Source of the DNA: a virus
Virus record (IMG/VR): IMGVR_UViG_3300025942_000003
Coordinates: 1-64,000 of that record
DNA length: 64,000 nt
Reading direction: 5' to 3' (one strand)
Under the pieces are notes generated by a model. It ran no database searches. It was not told the DNA's origin and was given only the letters and a program-made list of their open reading frames with translations. The position numbers and the translations under genes were made by a program. Below are positions 53,612-63,448 of this stretch, in pieces (the stretch's first letter is position 1; every line of letters starts with the position of its first letter).

Positions 53612-56600
53612 CCTGTTTCTCCAAAATATCCCCGTCTTGCGTTAGATATAAAAACCCATCCATCAGCGCGAGTCCGTTCAGCGTTCCAAACCCAACAATA
53701 ATGTCTGCCGTAATTGGATCTGAGCATCCCCATTGATTACAAGCGACTGCCTCAACTGTGTATAGACCATCAACACTCGCAAGGAATTCAAATACGCCTT
53801 CACCATCTTCGTTAGGCGGGAGTCGTGAATTAATTGATTCATCGACTACAACACCGCCACGAAGTATCAATCGGATTTTTGCGTACTGTGCATAAACAGA
53901 GTCACCAAAGATAACACCACCACGGATTGAGGTTAACCCTGCTGACCCATCTGTGGCTTGCATTAGACCATCGGGCGGAAAGTCTTCATCATTGAATTGA
54001 ATGTCTGGAGGTGGTGCCTGAAAGTTAGGTAATCCTGCTTCAATTGAGGCGTCAACCGGATCAGGAATCAGATCGCTGAATTGATCTCGCGAGTAGAGCC
54101 GTGAGACAAAAAAGATTTCTACGTTGTTGCGAACTTGCGCATCTTCGATCCGCATTAAGACATTGCGATAGTTTCCTGAATCATCTGAGGCACAAATAAC
54201 ATCCCCTTCATCAAGCAATAAGGCCCTGCCCGTTGACCCTAGCTTAAAGAACTTATCTCCAGCCCGAAACTTATTAAGTAGGGCATTACACCGTCTTGCG
54301 TCTTGGTTGTAGTTGTCGATCGCGGAATGATCTGGTTCGAATGGGCTGACTTTTATATAATCTTCCTGATGCGGATCGTCGTTAACAACAATCGGGAATT
54401 CGCCAAAGTCTTGTATTGCTTCTCTGTGAGTTGCTTTGATCTGATTGATAACCGGCTGGCGAGATGCTTCCGGCCATTCAAATGTACCATCAAGAATGTT
54501 CGCCCGAGCGGTATCAGCGTAAGTCAGTGCTTTGCCTGCGAATGAACCTAAGACCCTCGTGAGTTCGGTCCCTTCTTCATGCTCTTCCTCAAGTTCAGAG
54601 GCTAAAACCAGGACGCCAATTTTCGAGTAAATTGTGACCACATTATCTTCGGCGTGGGCTTCGATGTATTCTCTCAGAATCGGATCTGCGTTTATGACGC
54701 AGGCCATCCGATGTCCGATGATTGAAGAGGTTTCCCCGTTAACAAGATCGAGCACACAATCAATACTGTCTATGGTTACGGTAATGCTTGATCCGTTAGC
54801 CAGAGAGCCTCCAATTGTCACTGTAGCGGACGATTGGACGGTATCGGAGCCTCCGCCCAGGGTTGCAGCAGAAGCTACAGCCGTAGGCCCGCCTGACGCA
54901 GAAGCGGCTAGCGTAACCTCATCCCCGAGATCGGAATAAATGGCTTCTGCAATCGGACGCACTTCTGAGAGGTTCCCGCCGATATGGAGTTTTCCGTGGA
55001 GCAGGTAAGGTGAGCCTAGCGTGTTCTTCCAAGGCAGGACATCATTGACAATCAACTCCGTGGCACCGACATCGCTTGATACCCTTAACTTAGTCCGGTC
55101 TGCCGGCCGCTCGCTATCGATTACGAGTTGGCCTTTAGCGTTCCAGCGGAAGAACAGTCCAAACGTAGGCCCGATTTGATCGTGGATAACATCAATGACC
55201 TTTTTGGATTGAGATAGTTCAGTATTGCAGGTGTTTCGCTTTCGATAGGCAATCAGGAGATCTAAAGATGTTGGGGGAGCACTCGGATCATAGAATTCAT
55301 ATTCCCCAATCGCGTCGCCACCTGATCCAACATTAATCAGAGATCGAGCAGGTACGCCGGCGGGAATCTGTGTGCGGGTAGACTCAAAGGATTGGGGACC
55401 AAGCAATCCTGTGGAAGTGTAGCGCCGGAAATCCACCCCCGCTTTCGAGACTTCGGTATTAGGTAGGAGCGCTCGTTCTGCATTCGTTTCGTCTTTAATT
55501 GCGCCGCAATTATAAGCGGCTGCATAAGCGCTCTGAAAATCATCAATCATATTTTCAGGAAAGTTAAGCGCAGAAGGTTCTGTAAGCAGCCAACGAACGT
55601 GATCGACCGGATTGTCCGTCCAGTCTTCGCCGGGGCATCCGGTGGGATTGACGCGCATCGACGCCCACAGTCTCGAGACTTGTTCCGGAGTCCACGCAAT
55701 CCCGTTGTACATTCCTAGGCGTGTGGTGCCCTGGCTTTGATGAATGGCACCAGCAAAAAGATTAGGTGTGTAACCAAATCGCCACGGTGAGTTGTTGAAA
55801 TCAGAAAATACTATCTCGCCCGTAAACGGCTGCCGGTCCCTCAGGCACCCTTGCACATAAAGACTGATCGTTGTGCCATCGTAGACAAAGACGATTAAGT
55901 ACGGCGTTCCATCTTCCGCAATTGGTCCATAGGATAATTGCCCTGACCCGCCGCCAATTGCGCCATTGCCAAACGAGGCGAAGATGGTGTCCGAACCAAG
56001 ACCCAAACCAAACGATAGACCAAAGGGCACACCGCCGGCGGTATCTGTGCCGCGATTCAGAATAAAAGACTGGTCAACATGCGAGGTGATGCGTCCGACA
56101 GCAACCCATGTTTGGATGCCGCGTGGATCAAGATCGCCCCCAGAAGGCGCTGAGAGAAATCCAAATCCTCCCGAGACAAACCGCGAATCAGGATCGGTTT
56201 CAACTGGGATTTCAGGAGTTGAGATATTGAGCGTTGGTGAGTTGTCGATCACATAAAAGCCGTGATTGCCGTTTCCACTCGAGTCGGTCATGCCGCCTGG
56301 TGGTGTTGGGAAAATCCCGCCGTAGATAGTTTCTTGTGTTTTGAAGTAGAAAGTAGGAGTGCCTGGCTCAAACATCGCCGCATCAAAACTATCTGCTGGT
56401 GCCGATGGCGCAGTAACAGACGAACCCGGACTGGTAACGCCTCCCGATCCGTCTCTAAGTTTCCCCGTGCCATCCGGATCAACGTCGAAATAGATTTGAT
56501 CGGGAACTATCCCCGCCACTACGGACGAGATAGCCGGAGCCGGGTCCTCTGTTTCAATATCTGAGCCGGTGCAGTAGCCGGTTAGGTATGCCAGTCGTGA

Positions 56601-57656
56601 GTGAAAACTATGATCAGGGAACACGTTATCGGCAGTTTGTGATCCGTCACCACCATACTCGCCTAAATGTTTTGTTACCCCTTGGGGTTGATTGAAGCCG
56701 AGCGACTCATTTCTGATATTTATGAAGTCGTGGATCTTCCCGCGACAGGCCGCCATCTTGAAATTGATTGATGTGCCAACATCCTGAAACTGGAGCGGGA
56801 TGAGTTGCCTATACCAGCGACCAAGAATTACGGGTATTACATTTCCATAGGGTGTGCCATCATGCGTGGAGTTGTTGACTGTAACTTTGCGTCTACTAAT
56901 TCCCGGCAGGATGTTGAGGATCTTCTTGAAAAAACTCTCGTGTGACTTATGCAGGAACGAGCTCTCGATTTGAACGATGCGCGTGCCCTGGAAGAACGGA
57001 CGATTATCATAGAAAATACATTTCTCTTCGGTCTTGTTGCAGACCGTTCCGGCCTGATACTCTGCGGACTTTTCTGAGAGTAGTTCCGTGCCAAGACACT
57101 CTGGCCCTTTGAATTTAACAGTGCAGTGCTGTTGGAATTGATAGCGCGGGATCAGGGCTTCGACATTGCCAACATCCTGCTTGGCTGAAATGGAGCCACT
57201 CTCACGGTTAAAGTTATCGGGTTTGTCACATCGACCGGCGAAGAGAACAATCGAATTAGCCAGGACCGCTATGCTATTGCCGATTGTTTCTGCCGCAGAG
57301 AGTGAGAGAATCCGAACGACAAGCTTTTTCCCTTCAACCCTATTCGAGTTGACATACCGAGCCATGTAGCGGAAGCCATCAATGTCATTATCGACGTTAG
57401 AAAATCGAATCGTAACGGAGTTGATCTGCTTCTTTATTGTCTTGTCCAGTGTGACGGTGGCTTTTACTTGCCGCTTATATGTGACTGGCCCAAAGGGAAG
57501 TACATAATTGAAGCCCGCAAAGGTTCGTTCTGCATCTCGGGGATCGAATCCACTGCTTGAATCATAATCACTGGAATATATTTCGAAGACCGCGAACAGA
57601 TCGCGATCACGCGAGTCGAGAACAACCTCCAAGTATGTGCCGATGTTGAGTTGCAT
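53604..57656 (-). CDS. Large tail tip / host-specificity protein with LamG-like domain
   Basis: The 1350-residue protein lies after the minor tail protein, where the lambda J-type attachment protein is expected. The N-terminal 330 residues have baseplate-like strands and cysteines (FKGPECLGTELL, GTVCNKTEEKCIFYDNRPF). Residues about 440-660 form a concanavalin/LamG-like module (NHGFYVIDNSPTLNIS, QSFILNRGTDTAGG, WRFGYTPNLFAGAI), suggesting glycan binding. The later part has hub-type segments (FGLFFRWNAKGQLVIDSERP, YLIVFVYDGTTISL earlier) and a beta-rich end (GGVIFGDSVYAQYAKIRLIL). It probably recognises the host surface. Confidence 0.75.
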   Translation of the reverse strand: MQLNIGTYLEVVLDSRDRDLFAVFEIYSSDYDSSSGFDPRDAERTFAGFNYVLPFGPVTYKRQVKATVTLDKTIKKQINSVTIRFSNVDNDIDGFRYMARYVNSNRVEGKKLVVRILSLSAAETIGNSIAVLANSIVLFAGRCDKPDNFNRESGSISAKQDVGNVEALIPRYQFQQHCTVKFKGPECLGTELLSEKSAEYQAGTVCNKTEEKCIFYDNRPFFQGTRIVQIESSFLHKSHESFFKKILNILPGISRRKVTVNNSTHDGTPYGNVIPVILGRWYRQLIPLQFQDVGTSINFKMAACRGKIHDFINIRNESLGFNQPQGVTKHLGEYGGDGSQTADNVFPDHSFHSRLAYLTGYCTGSDIETEDPAPAISSVVAGIVPDQIYFDVDPDGTGKLRDGSGGVTSPGSSVTAPSAPADSFDAAMFEPGTPTFYFKTQETIYGGIFPTPPGGMTDSSGNGNHGFYVIDNSPTLNISTPEIPVETDPDSRFVSGGFGFLSAPSGGDLDPRGIQTWVAVGRITSHVDQSFILNRGTDTAGGVPFGLSFGLGLGSDTIFASFGNGAIGGGSGQLSYGPIAEDGTPYLIVFVYDGTTISLYVQGCLRDRQPFTGEIVFSDFNNSPWRFGYTPNLFAGAIHQSQGTTRLGMYNGIAWTPEQVSRLWASMRVNPTGCPGEDWTDNPVDHVRWLLTEPSALNFPENMIDDFQSAYAAAYNCGAIKDETNAERALLPNTEVSKAGVDFRRYTSTGLLGPQSFESTRTQIPAGVPARSLINVGSGGDAIGEYEFYDPSAPPTSLDLLIAYRKRNTCNTELSQSKKVIDVIHDQIGPTFGLFFRWNAKGQLVIDSERPADRTKLRVSSDVGATELIVNDVLPWKNTLGSPYLLHGKLHIGGNLSEVRPIAEAIYSDLGDEVTLAASASGGPTAVASAATLGGGSDTVQSSATVTIGGSLANGSSITVTIDSIDCVLDLVNGETSSIIGHRMACVINADPILREYIEAHAEDNVVTIYSKIGVLVLASELEEEHEEGTELTRVLGSFAGKALTYADTARANILDGTFEWPEASRQPVINQIKATHREAIQDFGEFPIVVNDDPHQEDYIKVSPFEPDHSAIDNYNQDARRCNALLNKFRAGDKFFKLGSTGRALLLDEGDVICASDDSGNYRNVLMRIEDAQVRNNVEIFFVSRLYSRDQFSDLIPDPVDASIEAGLPNFQAPPPDIQFNDEDFPPDGLMQATDGSAGLTSIRGGVIFGDSVYAQYAKIRLILRGGVVVDESINSRLPPNEDGEGVFEFLASVDGLYTVEAVACNQWGCSDPITADIIVGFGTLNGLALMDGFLYLTQDGDILEKQDA

Positions 57657-58060
57657 CAGGAGGGGTACTTACCGATCACCACCTCACGCTTCTGAATTCC
57701 CTTAACACTAGTGTGGTCCCTTTCGTACGAGATGAATCGACATCCTGTAACTGTATTGCCTTCCTGAAAGGTCCAGGGATGATCACGGGGCTCTACAAAA
57801 GTGAACGGTGTATGCAGACCGTGCGCATCCCAAAACTGATCAAGAATATTTGCGTCTTCATCAGTTAGACCATCGTAGGACAATTGGTACTCTTGTAAGC
57901 AGTTGCTTGCGCTGGTGTTGGTATCAATTGAACCGTCCTCAAACTTCGATATTAGGGTTAAGCTGGCCCAATCCTTTCGGACTTTTAAAAACTTAAGATA
58001 AATAGGACCAGTGTCGTAAGTGGCGCTATGTAATGGGGTGGGATAAACATCTTCCGGCAT
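57656..58060 (-). CDS. Minor tail protein (tip assembly)
   Basis: The 134-residue protein has strands typical of minor tail proteins that link the tube end to the tip (FLKVRKDWASLTLISKFEDG, FWDAHGLHTPFTFVEPRDHP, GCRFISYERDHTSVKGIQKR). It shares one base with the tape-measure gene upstream and one with the tip gene downstream, the order TMP - minor tail - J. Confidence 0.7.
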   Translation of the reverse strand: MPEDVYPTPLHSATYDTGPIYLKFLKVRKDWASLTLISKFEDGSIDTNTSASNCLQEYQLSYDGLTDEDANILDQFWDAHGLHTPFTFVEPRDHPWTFQEGNTVTGCRFISYERDHTSVKGIQKREVVIGKYPS

Positions 58061-61000
58061 CAGTCAACGCCTCCGTCATTTATAATTATCTGCCTCAGTT
58101 TGCCCCCGCTGTTATAGTTGGCTCCCACTACTTTAACTATGTGCGAGTCGTTGCTCTGAACTTCGAGGATTATTCGTTGAGTTGAAATCTGCGGTGCTGT
58201 ACCTGCGTTACGTGAAAGGGTTACAGGATTAACTTGACCCGTACCGCCGCGCGAACCGTTGTTTGCGCCAGTGTTGGAGTCCTTTGGCTTGAACAGATCG
58301 CCCGCTGCTGCTCGTCCTGCTAGTGCCGCAACGCCACCAATTGATGCCCATATGCCCGCGGCCGTGAAGTGCGCTGCGGACTCCGCTGGATTAAAGAATA
58401 GCGTGGCGAATCCAAGCGCTAGTTCCTTAATTGCGTTGACCGCAGCCTCCGCAGCGATTGAGGCTAGCGCCTGGGCCAGAATCTTCCGCATGACCGCCGG
58501 CCCGGTTTCACCTAACAGCACCCAATTGGCGACTACTTGACCTAACGCGTCCGCGAACTGAGAAAACGTATCTCGCAGGATTTCGCCCAGAGGTCGAATA
58601 GTAGTTTCTGTCTCGGCGACAAACGCTCTCATCGAATCTTGCAATTCGGCAAAAGCCCGTTTCACCGCCTCAATCGGAGAGAGGATTGCATCTTTGATAA
58701 TCCGAGCGAAGTCGTCTAAACCTTCAGCGTCGAACCCCAATCGGCCTAAAGGCGTGGCTTCCTTCTGGGCCAATTGCGCCTCTCTAAGAATGCGTTCCTT
58801 CTCCTTCTCGGATCGTTGTAGTTCTGCCCCTTCTTCATCGTGAAGCGCCGCCTTCTTCGCGTTGGCCGCGGCAAGATCGTCAACCGCTTTCTGATACTTG
58901 GCACTGGTTTCTTTACCTGCTGCCTGTAGCGTCTTGAGTCGGCTCTCAAGGATTCGGATATGGGTATCGTTTGCGCGCTGGTCTTCTCGAATTAATTCAA
59001 GTTGTGTCTCATGGCGTTTGGCGGCATCTGCTAAATCAAGTTGCAATTGAGCATCAATGATCGCCTTGCGAGAGACGAAGTGGAGGCGCATAAGGTTAAT
59101 AACTTCTTGTGCGGTATCCTGCTGAATGCGGAAGATGCGATCCTCAATTTCCTTTAACTGATTAAGGTAGTTTCGCTCATCCTCAATGTCCTTCCTGCGT
59201 CCCTCGCGGATCGCCTCATTACCTTGGGCCTGAATTGTCTTCCGCTGCTCGGCAAGAATCTTCAATCGGTTATTGAGTTCTGCTTCAGTGCGTACTCGCT
59301 CATCAACGTCGACAATAGTCTTTGCCGCTTCCAGTCGCGCGCGCGTTGCTTCAATCTCTTGATCGATCAGGTCCAAACGAATTTGCAGAATGCGTTTCGC
59401 CGCTTCTTCCTCGGTAACGACACGCCGATCCGCCAGTGCCTCAGTGGTTTCAATAATCCGCTCCGCGACAATCCGCTCGAGTTCCAGTGTCGTCTCGAGT
59501 TCACCAATCTTGATGTCGCGGATGCGTTCAGCGGTAGCACGTTCGCGCTGTAAACGTCGGGCGCGCTGCTCGTCATCTAGCCGATCCGCTTCCTGATTCA
59601 GTGCTTGAATGCGGTTGTTCAGATCCTGTTGTTCGGTAACAGTGAGGAAGCCGATGCGTTTTTGTTCTTCCAGCCCTTCGCGCCGTGCATCGATCTTTGC
59701 TCGCTCTAATGCCTCTATAATGGTTAATCCCTCAGATTCGACCGTTGCACCGCGTGCGATCGATGCTTCGATAACCTTGATTTGTCTGTCGAATTCGTTG
59801 ACCAACAGATCAGTTTCATTCCCTCGTTGATTACGTATTGAGTCGGCGCGTTCTTTGGCGGCCTTTGCTCTCAACGCTGCGCTGGCGACATCAAACTCAT
59901 TTTCCTTGTCTAACCTCTCTTGTTGTAGCTTGCTGATTTGATCGCTCAGTTTCCTAAAGTTGTCCTCAAATTGAGTGTCAGCCCGATTCAGCCCTTTAAT
60001 TTCCGTCTCACGTTGAGCCAATATCGCATCAATACGAGATCTCTCTGCGTCCAGCACCTTCTTATTGTCCGCAATAAGCTGCTCCGATTGTTTCTCTCGA
60101 TTAATGCGACCTTGCTGAAAGAGTTCATCAAGCGCCTGGTTGGTTTTTGCCGCCGCTCGACGTGCTGCTGCGACTACCGCTTCAGCCGTCCGCGTTGCTT
60201 CGGCTTCTATCTCTTCGCGTGATGGCGCTCCCGGCAATGGCACAGGAGCAAGCTGCGGGATGGAGATCGCCGGGATATTCTTCAGCGCTTCCATCTCTTT
60301 TATCTGTCGCACCAGCCCCTTAAAATCGCCTGTTAACCCCAACACAATCAGCGACAGTCCGCGCATCGAACTTGCGAACGCTCGGGCAGTCGGACCAGCG
60401 ATCGTATTGAATATGTTTATTAGTGGGCGGGCCGCAGTAACGACTTCTCCAAAACTTCGTACGATGTCAGTAAGTGCTGGAATGAGATCACGAACAGCCA
60501 CGGCACCCAACGCACGGATCTGGAAATTTAGAATTGCTAATTCATCGTTGAACTTGTCTGCCGCGCGTGCATCGTCTACTGAGATCAGGATGCCCAACTC
60601 ACGAGCTCGTTTAATTACCGCATCAAGATCACCGCTGCTCTCCTTCAGAATTGCGAGCATCTGCTTGCCACCGCGCGTTCCGAACAGTTCTGCCGCGGCA
60701 TTGGTCTGTGTAAACCCTTCTGGCATTTGAGCCAAAGCGGAGAGCGCATCGCGTAGTGCCGTTTCGGTATCTGAAATACTGATGTCGTATTTATTGAACA
60801 GATCGGCGGCCTTGCTGAGAGGATCTTGGGCCTCTTCCAGTTTGCGCTGAAAGTTAATAAGAGATTGCGTGAGGCTCCCGATCTCTCCGCCGGTTGTCTT
60901 TGCCACAATCTCCAGCGCTGAGAGCGTTTCGACTCCGACGCCCGTTTGTTGGGCGAGGTCAAACATCCGTCCCTGAAACTCGGCGGTGGACTTGCTAAGT

Positions 61001-61617
61001 TCAACAATCTCCTTGATGGCGACAACAGCAGCAGCAGCAAGGGCAGTAATCGCAACTACAGCAATGCCAATCGGTAACACAATCCCTCCCGCCGCCGCTC
61101 CAACACCTTCGGTTGCTGTGGCGAGCGAGGCTAGTTCGCCAGTCGCCTGCTCAGTTGATGGAATGATCTTCGCATTGTTAGCAAGCACTTCGGCGCCGAA
61201 GAACTTAATGGCGGCAGCATCACGATTGGCCTGCCCTTCGATCTTGGCGAATTGAGTAAGGAAAGTGGTTAACTGTGGGACTGATTTGCCGGTAGTTGAT
61301 GCGAGGTTTGAGATCGACGCCGCAGCCTTATTAATCGCGGCTTCTTGCTTACCAGCCTCTTTGCCCAACCCGCCGATGTTCTCTGTGACACGCAAGAATG
61401 CCCCGCCGACTAAGGGGAGGCGCTGAGAAACAAATACATTCAGGTTATCGCCAATCTGACTAAATACTTTATTCGTTGATGAAACTGTCTGTGAAAGTTC
61501 GGGTCCGAGAGATTGGCGCAATTGGGCCACTGCCGCGCGCGTCTCAGCTACCGCCGCCTTACCACCAGACGAGTCGCCGCGAATGCGAAGCAGTAATGAG
61601 TTCTCTGACTGCGACAT
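58060..61617 (-). CDS. Tape measure protein
   Basis: About 1185 residues, mainly helical. Two hydrophobic segments (IVLPIGIAVVAITALAAAAV near residue 195 and ELALGFATLFF near the end) flank a central coiled coil of about 550 residues (RINREKQSEQLIADNKKVLD, AKERADSIRNQRGNETDLLV, ERATAERIRDIKIGELETTL). This is the pattern of tape measures that set tail length. I prefer ATG 61617 (MSQSENSLLLRIRGD); ATG 61662 adds 15 residues. The chaperone genes are upstream and tip genes downstream. Confidence 0.92.
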   Translation of the reverse strand: MSQSENSLLLRIRGDSSGGKAAVAETRAAVAQLRQSLGPELSQTVSSTNKVFSQIGDNLNVFVSQRLPLVGGAFLRVTENIGGLGKEAGKQEAAINKAAASISNLASTTGKSVPQLTTFLTQFAKIEGQANRDAAAIKFFGAEVLANNAKIIPSTEQATGELASLATATEGVGAAAGGIVLPIGIAVVAITALAAAAVVAIKEIVELSKSTAEFQGRMFDLAQQTGVGVETLSALEIVAKTTGGEIGSLTQSLINFQRKLEEAQDPLSKAADLFNKYDISISDTETALRDALSALAQMPEGFTQTNAAAELFGTRGGKQMLAILKESSGDLDAVIKRARELGILISVDDARAADKFNDELAILNFQIRALGAVAVRDLIPALTDIVRSFGEVVTAARPLINIFNTIAGPTARAFASSMRGLSLIVLGLTGDFKGLVRQIKEMEALKNIPAISIPQLAPVPLPGAPSREEIEAEATRTAEAVVAAARRAAAKTNQALDELFQQGRINREKQSEQLIADNKKVLDAERSRIDAILAQRETEIKGLNRADTQFEDNFRKLSDQISKLQQERLDKENEFDVASAALRAKAAKERADSIRNQRGNETDLLVNEFDRQIKVIEASIARGATVESEGLTIIEALERAKIDARREGLEEQKRIGFLTVTEQQDLNNRIQALNQEADRLDDEQRARRLQRERATAERIRDIKIGELETTLELERIVAERIIETTEALADRRVVTEEEAAKRILQIRLDLIDQEIEATRARLEAAKTIVDVDERVRTEAELNNRLKILAEQRKTIQAQGNEAIREGRRKDIEDERNYLNQLKEIEDRIFRIQQDTAQEVINLMRLHFVSRKAIIDAQLQLDLADAAKRHETQLELIREDQRANDTHIRILESRLKTLQAAGKETSAKYQKAVDDLAAANAKKAALHDEEGAELQRSEKEKERILREAQLAQKEATPLGRLGFDAEGLDDFARIIKDAILSPIEAVKRAFAELQDSMRAFVAETETTIRPLGEILRDTFSQFADALGQVVANWVLLGETGPAVMRKILAQALASIAAEAAVNAIKELALGFATLFFNPAESAAHFTAAGIWASIGGVAALAGRAAAGDLFKPKDSNTGANNGSRGGTGQVNPVTLSRNAGTAPQISTQRIILEVQSNDSHIVKVVGANYNSGGKLRQIIINDGGVD

Positions 61618-61679
61618 AAAGTAAAACGCGCCCTTCAACTTCGGAAGGACGCGCAAAGGCATCGCTAGTTAATTGTCAG

Positions 61680-61898
61680 CTACCAACTCTCAGGCGGTCG
61701 CGGCGGATGTAGTTGTGTGTACATTGCTACCGCCATCATCCGCAGGTGATCAATCGTCAACAAGTTTTCATGTTCGCTCGATCCGTGTTTTGACTTGAAC
61801 CGTACCTGACCATTTTCTATGTCCGCGAAGGGGCGTTTGCAGTGACTACAAATCAGGACTGAGACTTCGCCTCTGGTTTCAAGAGTGAACTTGTGCAT
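61680..61898 (-). CDS. Small CxxC protein between chaperone and tape measure (72 aa)
   Basis: MHKFTLETRGEVSVLICSHC then KRPFADIENGQVRFKSKHGS. It has one CxxC and later histidines and overlaps the upstream gene by 20 bases. The function is unknown; it may be a tail-assembly accessory. Confidence 0.55.
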   Translation of the reverse strand: MHKFTLETRGEVSVLICSHCKRPFADIENGQVRFKSKHGSSEHENLLTIDHLRMMAVAMYTQLHPPRPPESW

Positions 61899-62175
61899 TC
61901 AAAACGATCGGGCCACTTTGTTTCGGAGCCGGTTTTGTTGTTGATTCAGCGAATATGCCAGCAACCGCAGACTCAATTCGCCGCGTCTCTGTTTCCATTT
62001 CCCACTCAGTAAGAACAGCGTTGCATTCCATATCGAAGGCTAAGGCCACGCTTTCATCCAGAATGCCTATCAAGTAGGAACATCGACTACTGGACGCTTT
62101 CGCTGTTTGCGCTAACCTCAGCACTGCTTCCCTGCTCTCCAGGAAAGCCGGCGATGGCATCAATGCTCGTCTCAC
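61879..62175 (-). CDS. Tail assembly chaperone T-like frame (may be joined to G by frameshift)
   Basis: The frame overlaps the end of the G-like gene by about 89 bases in a different phase (+1 or -2 relative to G). It reads LESREAVLRLAQTAKASSSR, then YLIGILDESVALAFDMECNA and TEWEMETETRRIESAVAGIF. Many siphoviruses make a G-T fusion by slippage in just this place. A stand-alone start at GTG 62175 or ATG at codon 6 is also possible. I see no classic heptanucleotide. Confidence 0.55.
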   Translation of the reverse strand: MRRALMPSPAFLESREAVLRLAQTAKASSSRCSYLIGILDESVALAFDMECNAVLTEWEMETETRRIESAVAGIFAESTTKPAPKQSGPIVLNAQVHS

Positions 62176-62557
62176 CGTCCTTCATCGCTACTGGGATTTC
62201 AGGACATCCCCGGCTGATATAGATGAAAAGTTCCCAAAAGTCCCCAAGGGGAACGTCATGCGGGCTTAATTGGCCTTGTTTAGGCTTCACCGACAAACGA
62301 GGTTCTGCTACGGCATCAGCTAATACAATCTCCGCGTAGTCTGTAAGCCTCTCCAGCTCATCGTCGGGCAGTTCCAAGATCGCAGCCATCTCATCATCGA
62401 GCTTTGCTTTACCCTCTGGCCCGACAATCTTTTTTAAGATTGGGAGAAACCTCTGGGACTTGAGCGCTAGACTGGGACTTGGGCGCTGAACCATTACTTC
62501 ATTCCCTGATTTACACTCGTACTTTCTTGGAACACGCTTAGACCACTGATTTTGCAT
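62087..62557 (-). CDS. Tail assembly chaperone G-like protein
   Basis: The 156-residue protein lies between tail tube and tape measure. It has helical segments (SQRFLPILKKIVGPEGKAKL, DDEMAAILELPDDELERLTD) and an acidic Gly/Ser end, as in G-type chaperones that hold the tape measure during tail assembly. It overlaps the tube gene by one base. Confidence 0.65.
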   Translation of the reverse strand: MQNQWSKRVPRKYECKSGNEVMVQRPSPSLALKSQRFLPILKKIVGPEGKAKLDDEMAAILELPDDELERLTDYAEIVLADAVAEPRLSVKPKQGQLSPHDVPLGDFWELFIYISRGCPEIPVAMKDGETSIDAIAGFPGEQGSSAEVSANSESVQ

Positions 62558-63186
62558 TACGATTGTGCTCCTGCGTTAGTAATGAAGTAGCGACCAGCTC
62601 GGTCGCCCGCTGCGCGCGTACCGATTCCGTTGCCTTGAAACGCAAACGCTGATGCGGTCGGCTTCTTTGAGGTGAGTTGTGCCGCAAGCCCGGCATTATT
62701 GAACGCCTTGTAGAGATGGAAGACCGCGAACCGTGTCGGATCGCCTTCAAGTGGGGCAATCACCGCAACTGATGTGTACGATAGGATTCCGGCTCCGCCG
62801 AAGGTCAACCCCTTGGAGCCCATTACGTCACTCCGAGTCGCGGTAGGCATGAGAATCTCGGCAAGATCCATATCGCCTACTTGCCATGCGGAGCCAGAGA
62901 TTACCTTTTCCTCCGCCTGTACGCGCGAGATTACCGCTTCCTGCGACTCGTCCGGGATGAAGTTGAGGACATTCGGCTTTACTAGCCACTCAGCTCCGTC
63001 TTGAGTCCATCCGACATGTCTGGCGTTGGGGTTTTGATCTGCATCAGGAGATCCGTCGAGAGCGAGGATGAGTCGTACGTCAGGTGCCCCGTCCCACTCG
63101 CCAGACCCGCCTCCCAGATCTGCGTAGATCTTACAGGGACCAATAAGGACCGCTTCAACTACGTAATTATCGGCTGTGCCTGCCAT
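62557..63186 (-). CDS. Major tail (tube) protein
   Basis: The 209-residue product (MAGTADNYVVEAVLIGPCKI) is a beta-rich protein of tube type, with PDVRLILALDGSPDADQNPN, VLNFIPDESQEAVISRVQAE, then AWQVGDMDLAEILMPTATRS and YTSVAVIAPLEGDPTRFAVF. Position before the chaperone and tape-measure genes supports this. A hairpin covers its ribosome site. Confidence 0.8.
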   Translation of the reverse strand: MAGTADNYVVEAVLIGPCKIYADLGGGSGEWDGAPDVRLILALDGSPDADQNPNARHVGWTQDGAEWLVKPNVLNFIPDESQEAVISRVQAEEKVISGSAWQVGDMDLAEILMPTATRSDVMGSKGLTFGGAGILSYTSVAVIAPLEGDPTRFAVFHLYKAFNNAGLAAQLTSKKPTASAFAFQGNGIGTRAAGDRAGRYFITNAGAQS

Positions 63187-63189
63187 TGA

Positions 63190-63224
63190 ATAGCTCCTCT
63201 CGTGGGTGAGTCTGAGGAGGCTAT
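63190..63224 (-). promoter_or_regulatory. Hairpin sequestering the tail tube ribosome site
   Basis: In the leftward RNA, ATAGCCTCCTC pairs with GAGGAGCTAT apart from one bulged base. The second arm holds the GAGGAG ribosome site, seven bases before the tube ATG at 63186. Folding would limit translation until it opens. Confidence 0.55.
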
Positions 63225-63280
63225 CTTTCGCTGGCGAGGCTTATGAAGCGAGGCCGAGCGGCGTGCTCAGAAGGGTTTGA

Positions 63281-63448
63281 TTAAGAAATATCTTTCAACC
63301 ACTGTTCCCAAGCGGCAATGATGCCCTTGACCAGTCTAATAACGCTTTCGTGCAACTTACGAGTAGCAGGATGCAAGTGCTTCGGCGGCTGATCTATCGT
63401 GGCCGCAACGGGCAAACGGATCTCGCTGTCGAATGCACTACTGCTCAT
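63281..63448 (-). CDS. Small helical protein (55 aa)
   Basis: ATG 63448 overlaps the end of the upstream gene. The product MSSSAFDSEIRLPVAATIDQ is followed by a basic helix (ATRKLHESVIRLVKGIIAAW). It is short and lies between tail completion and tube genes. The function is unknown. Confidence 0.6.
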   Translation of the reverse strand: MSSSAFDSEIRLPVAATIDQPPKHLHPATRKLHESVIRLVKGIIAAWEQWLKDIS

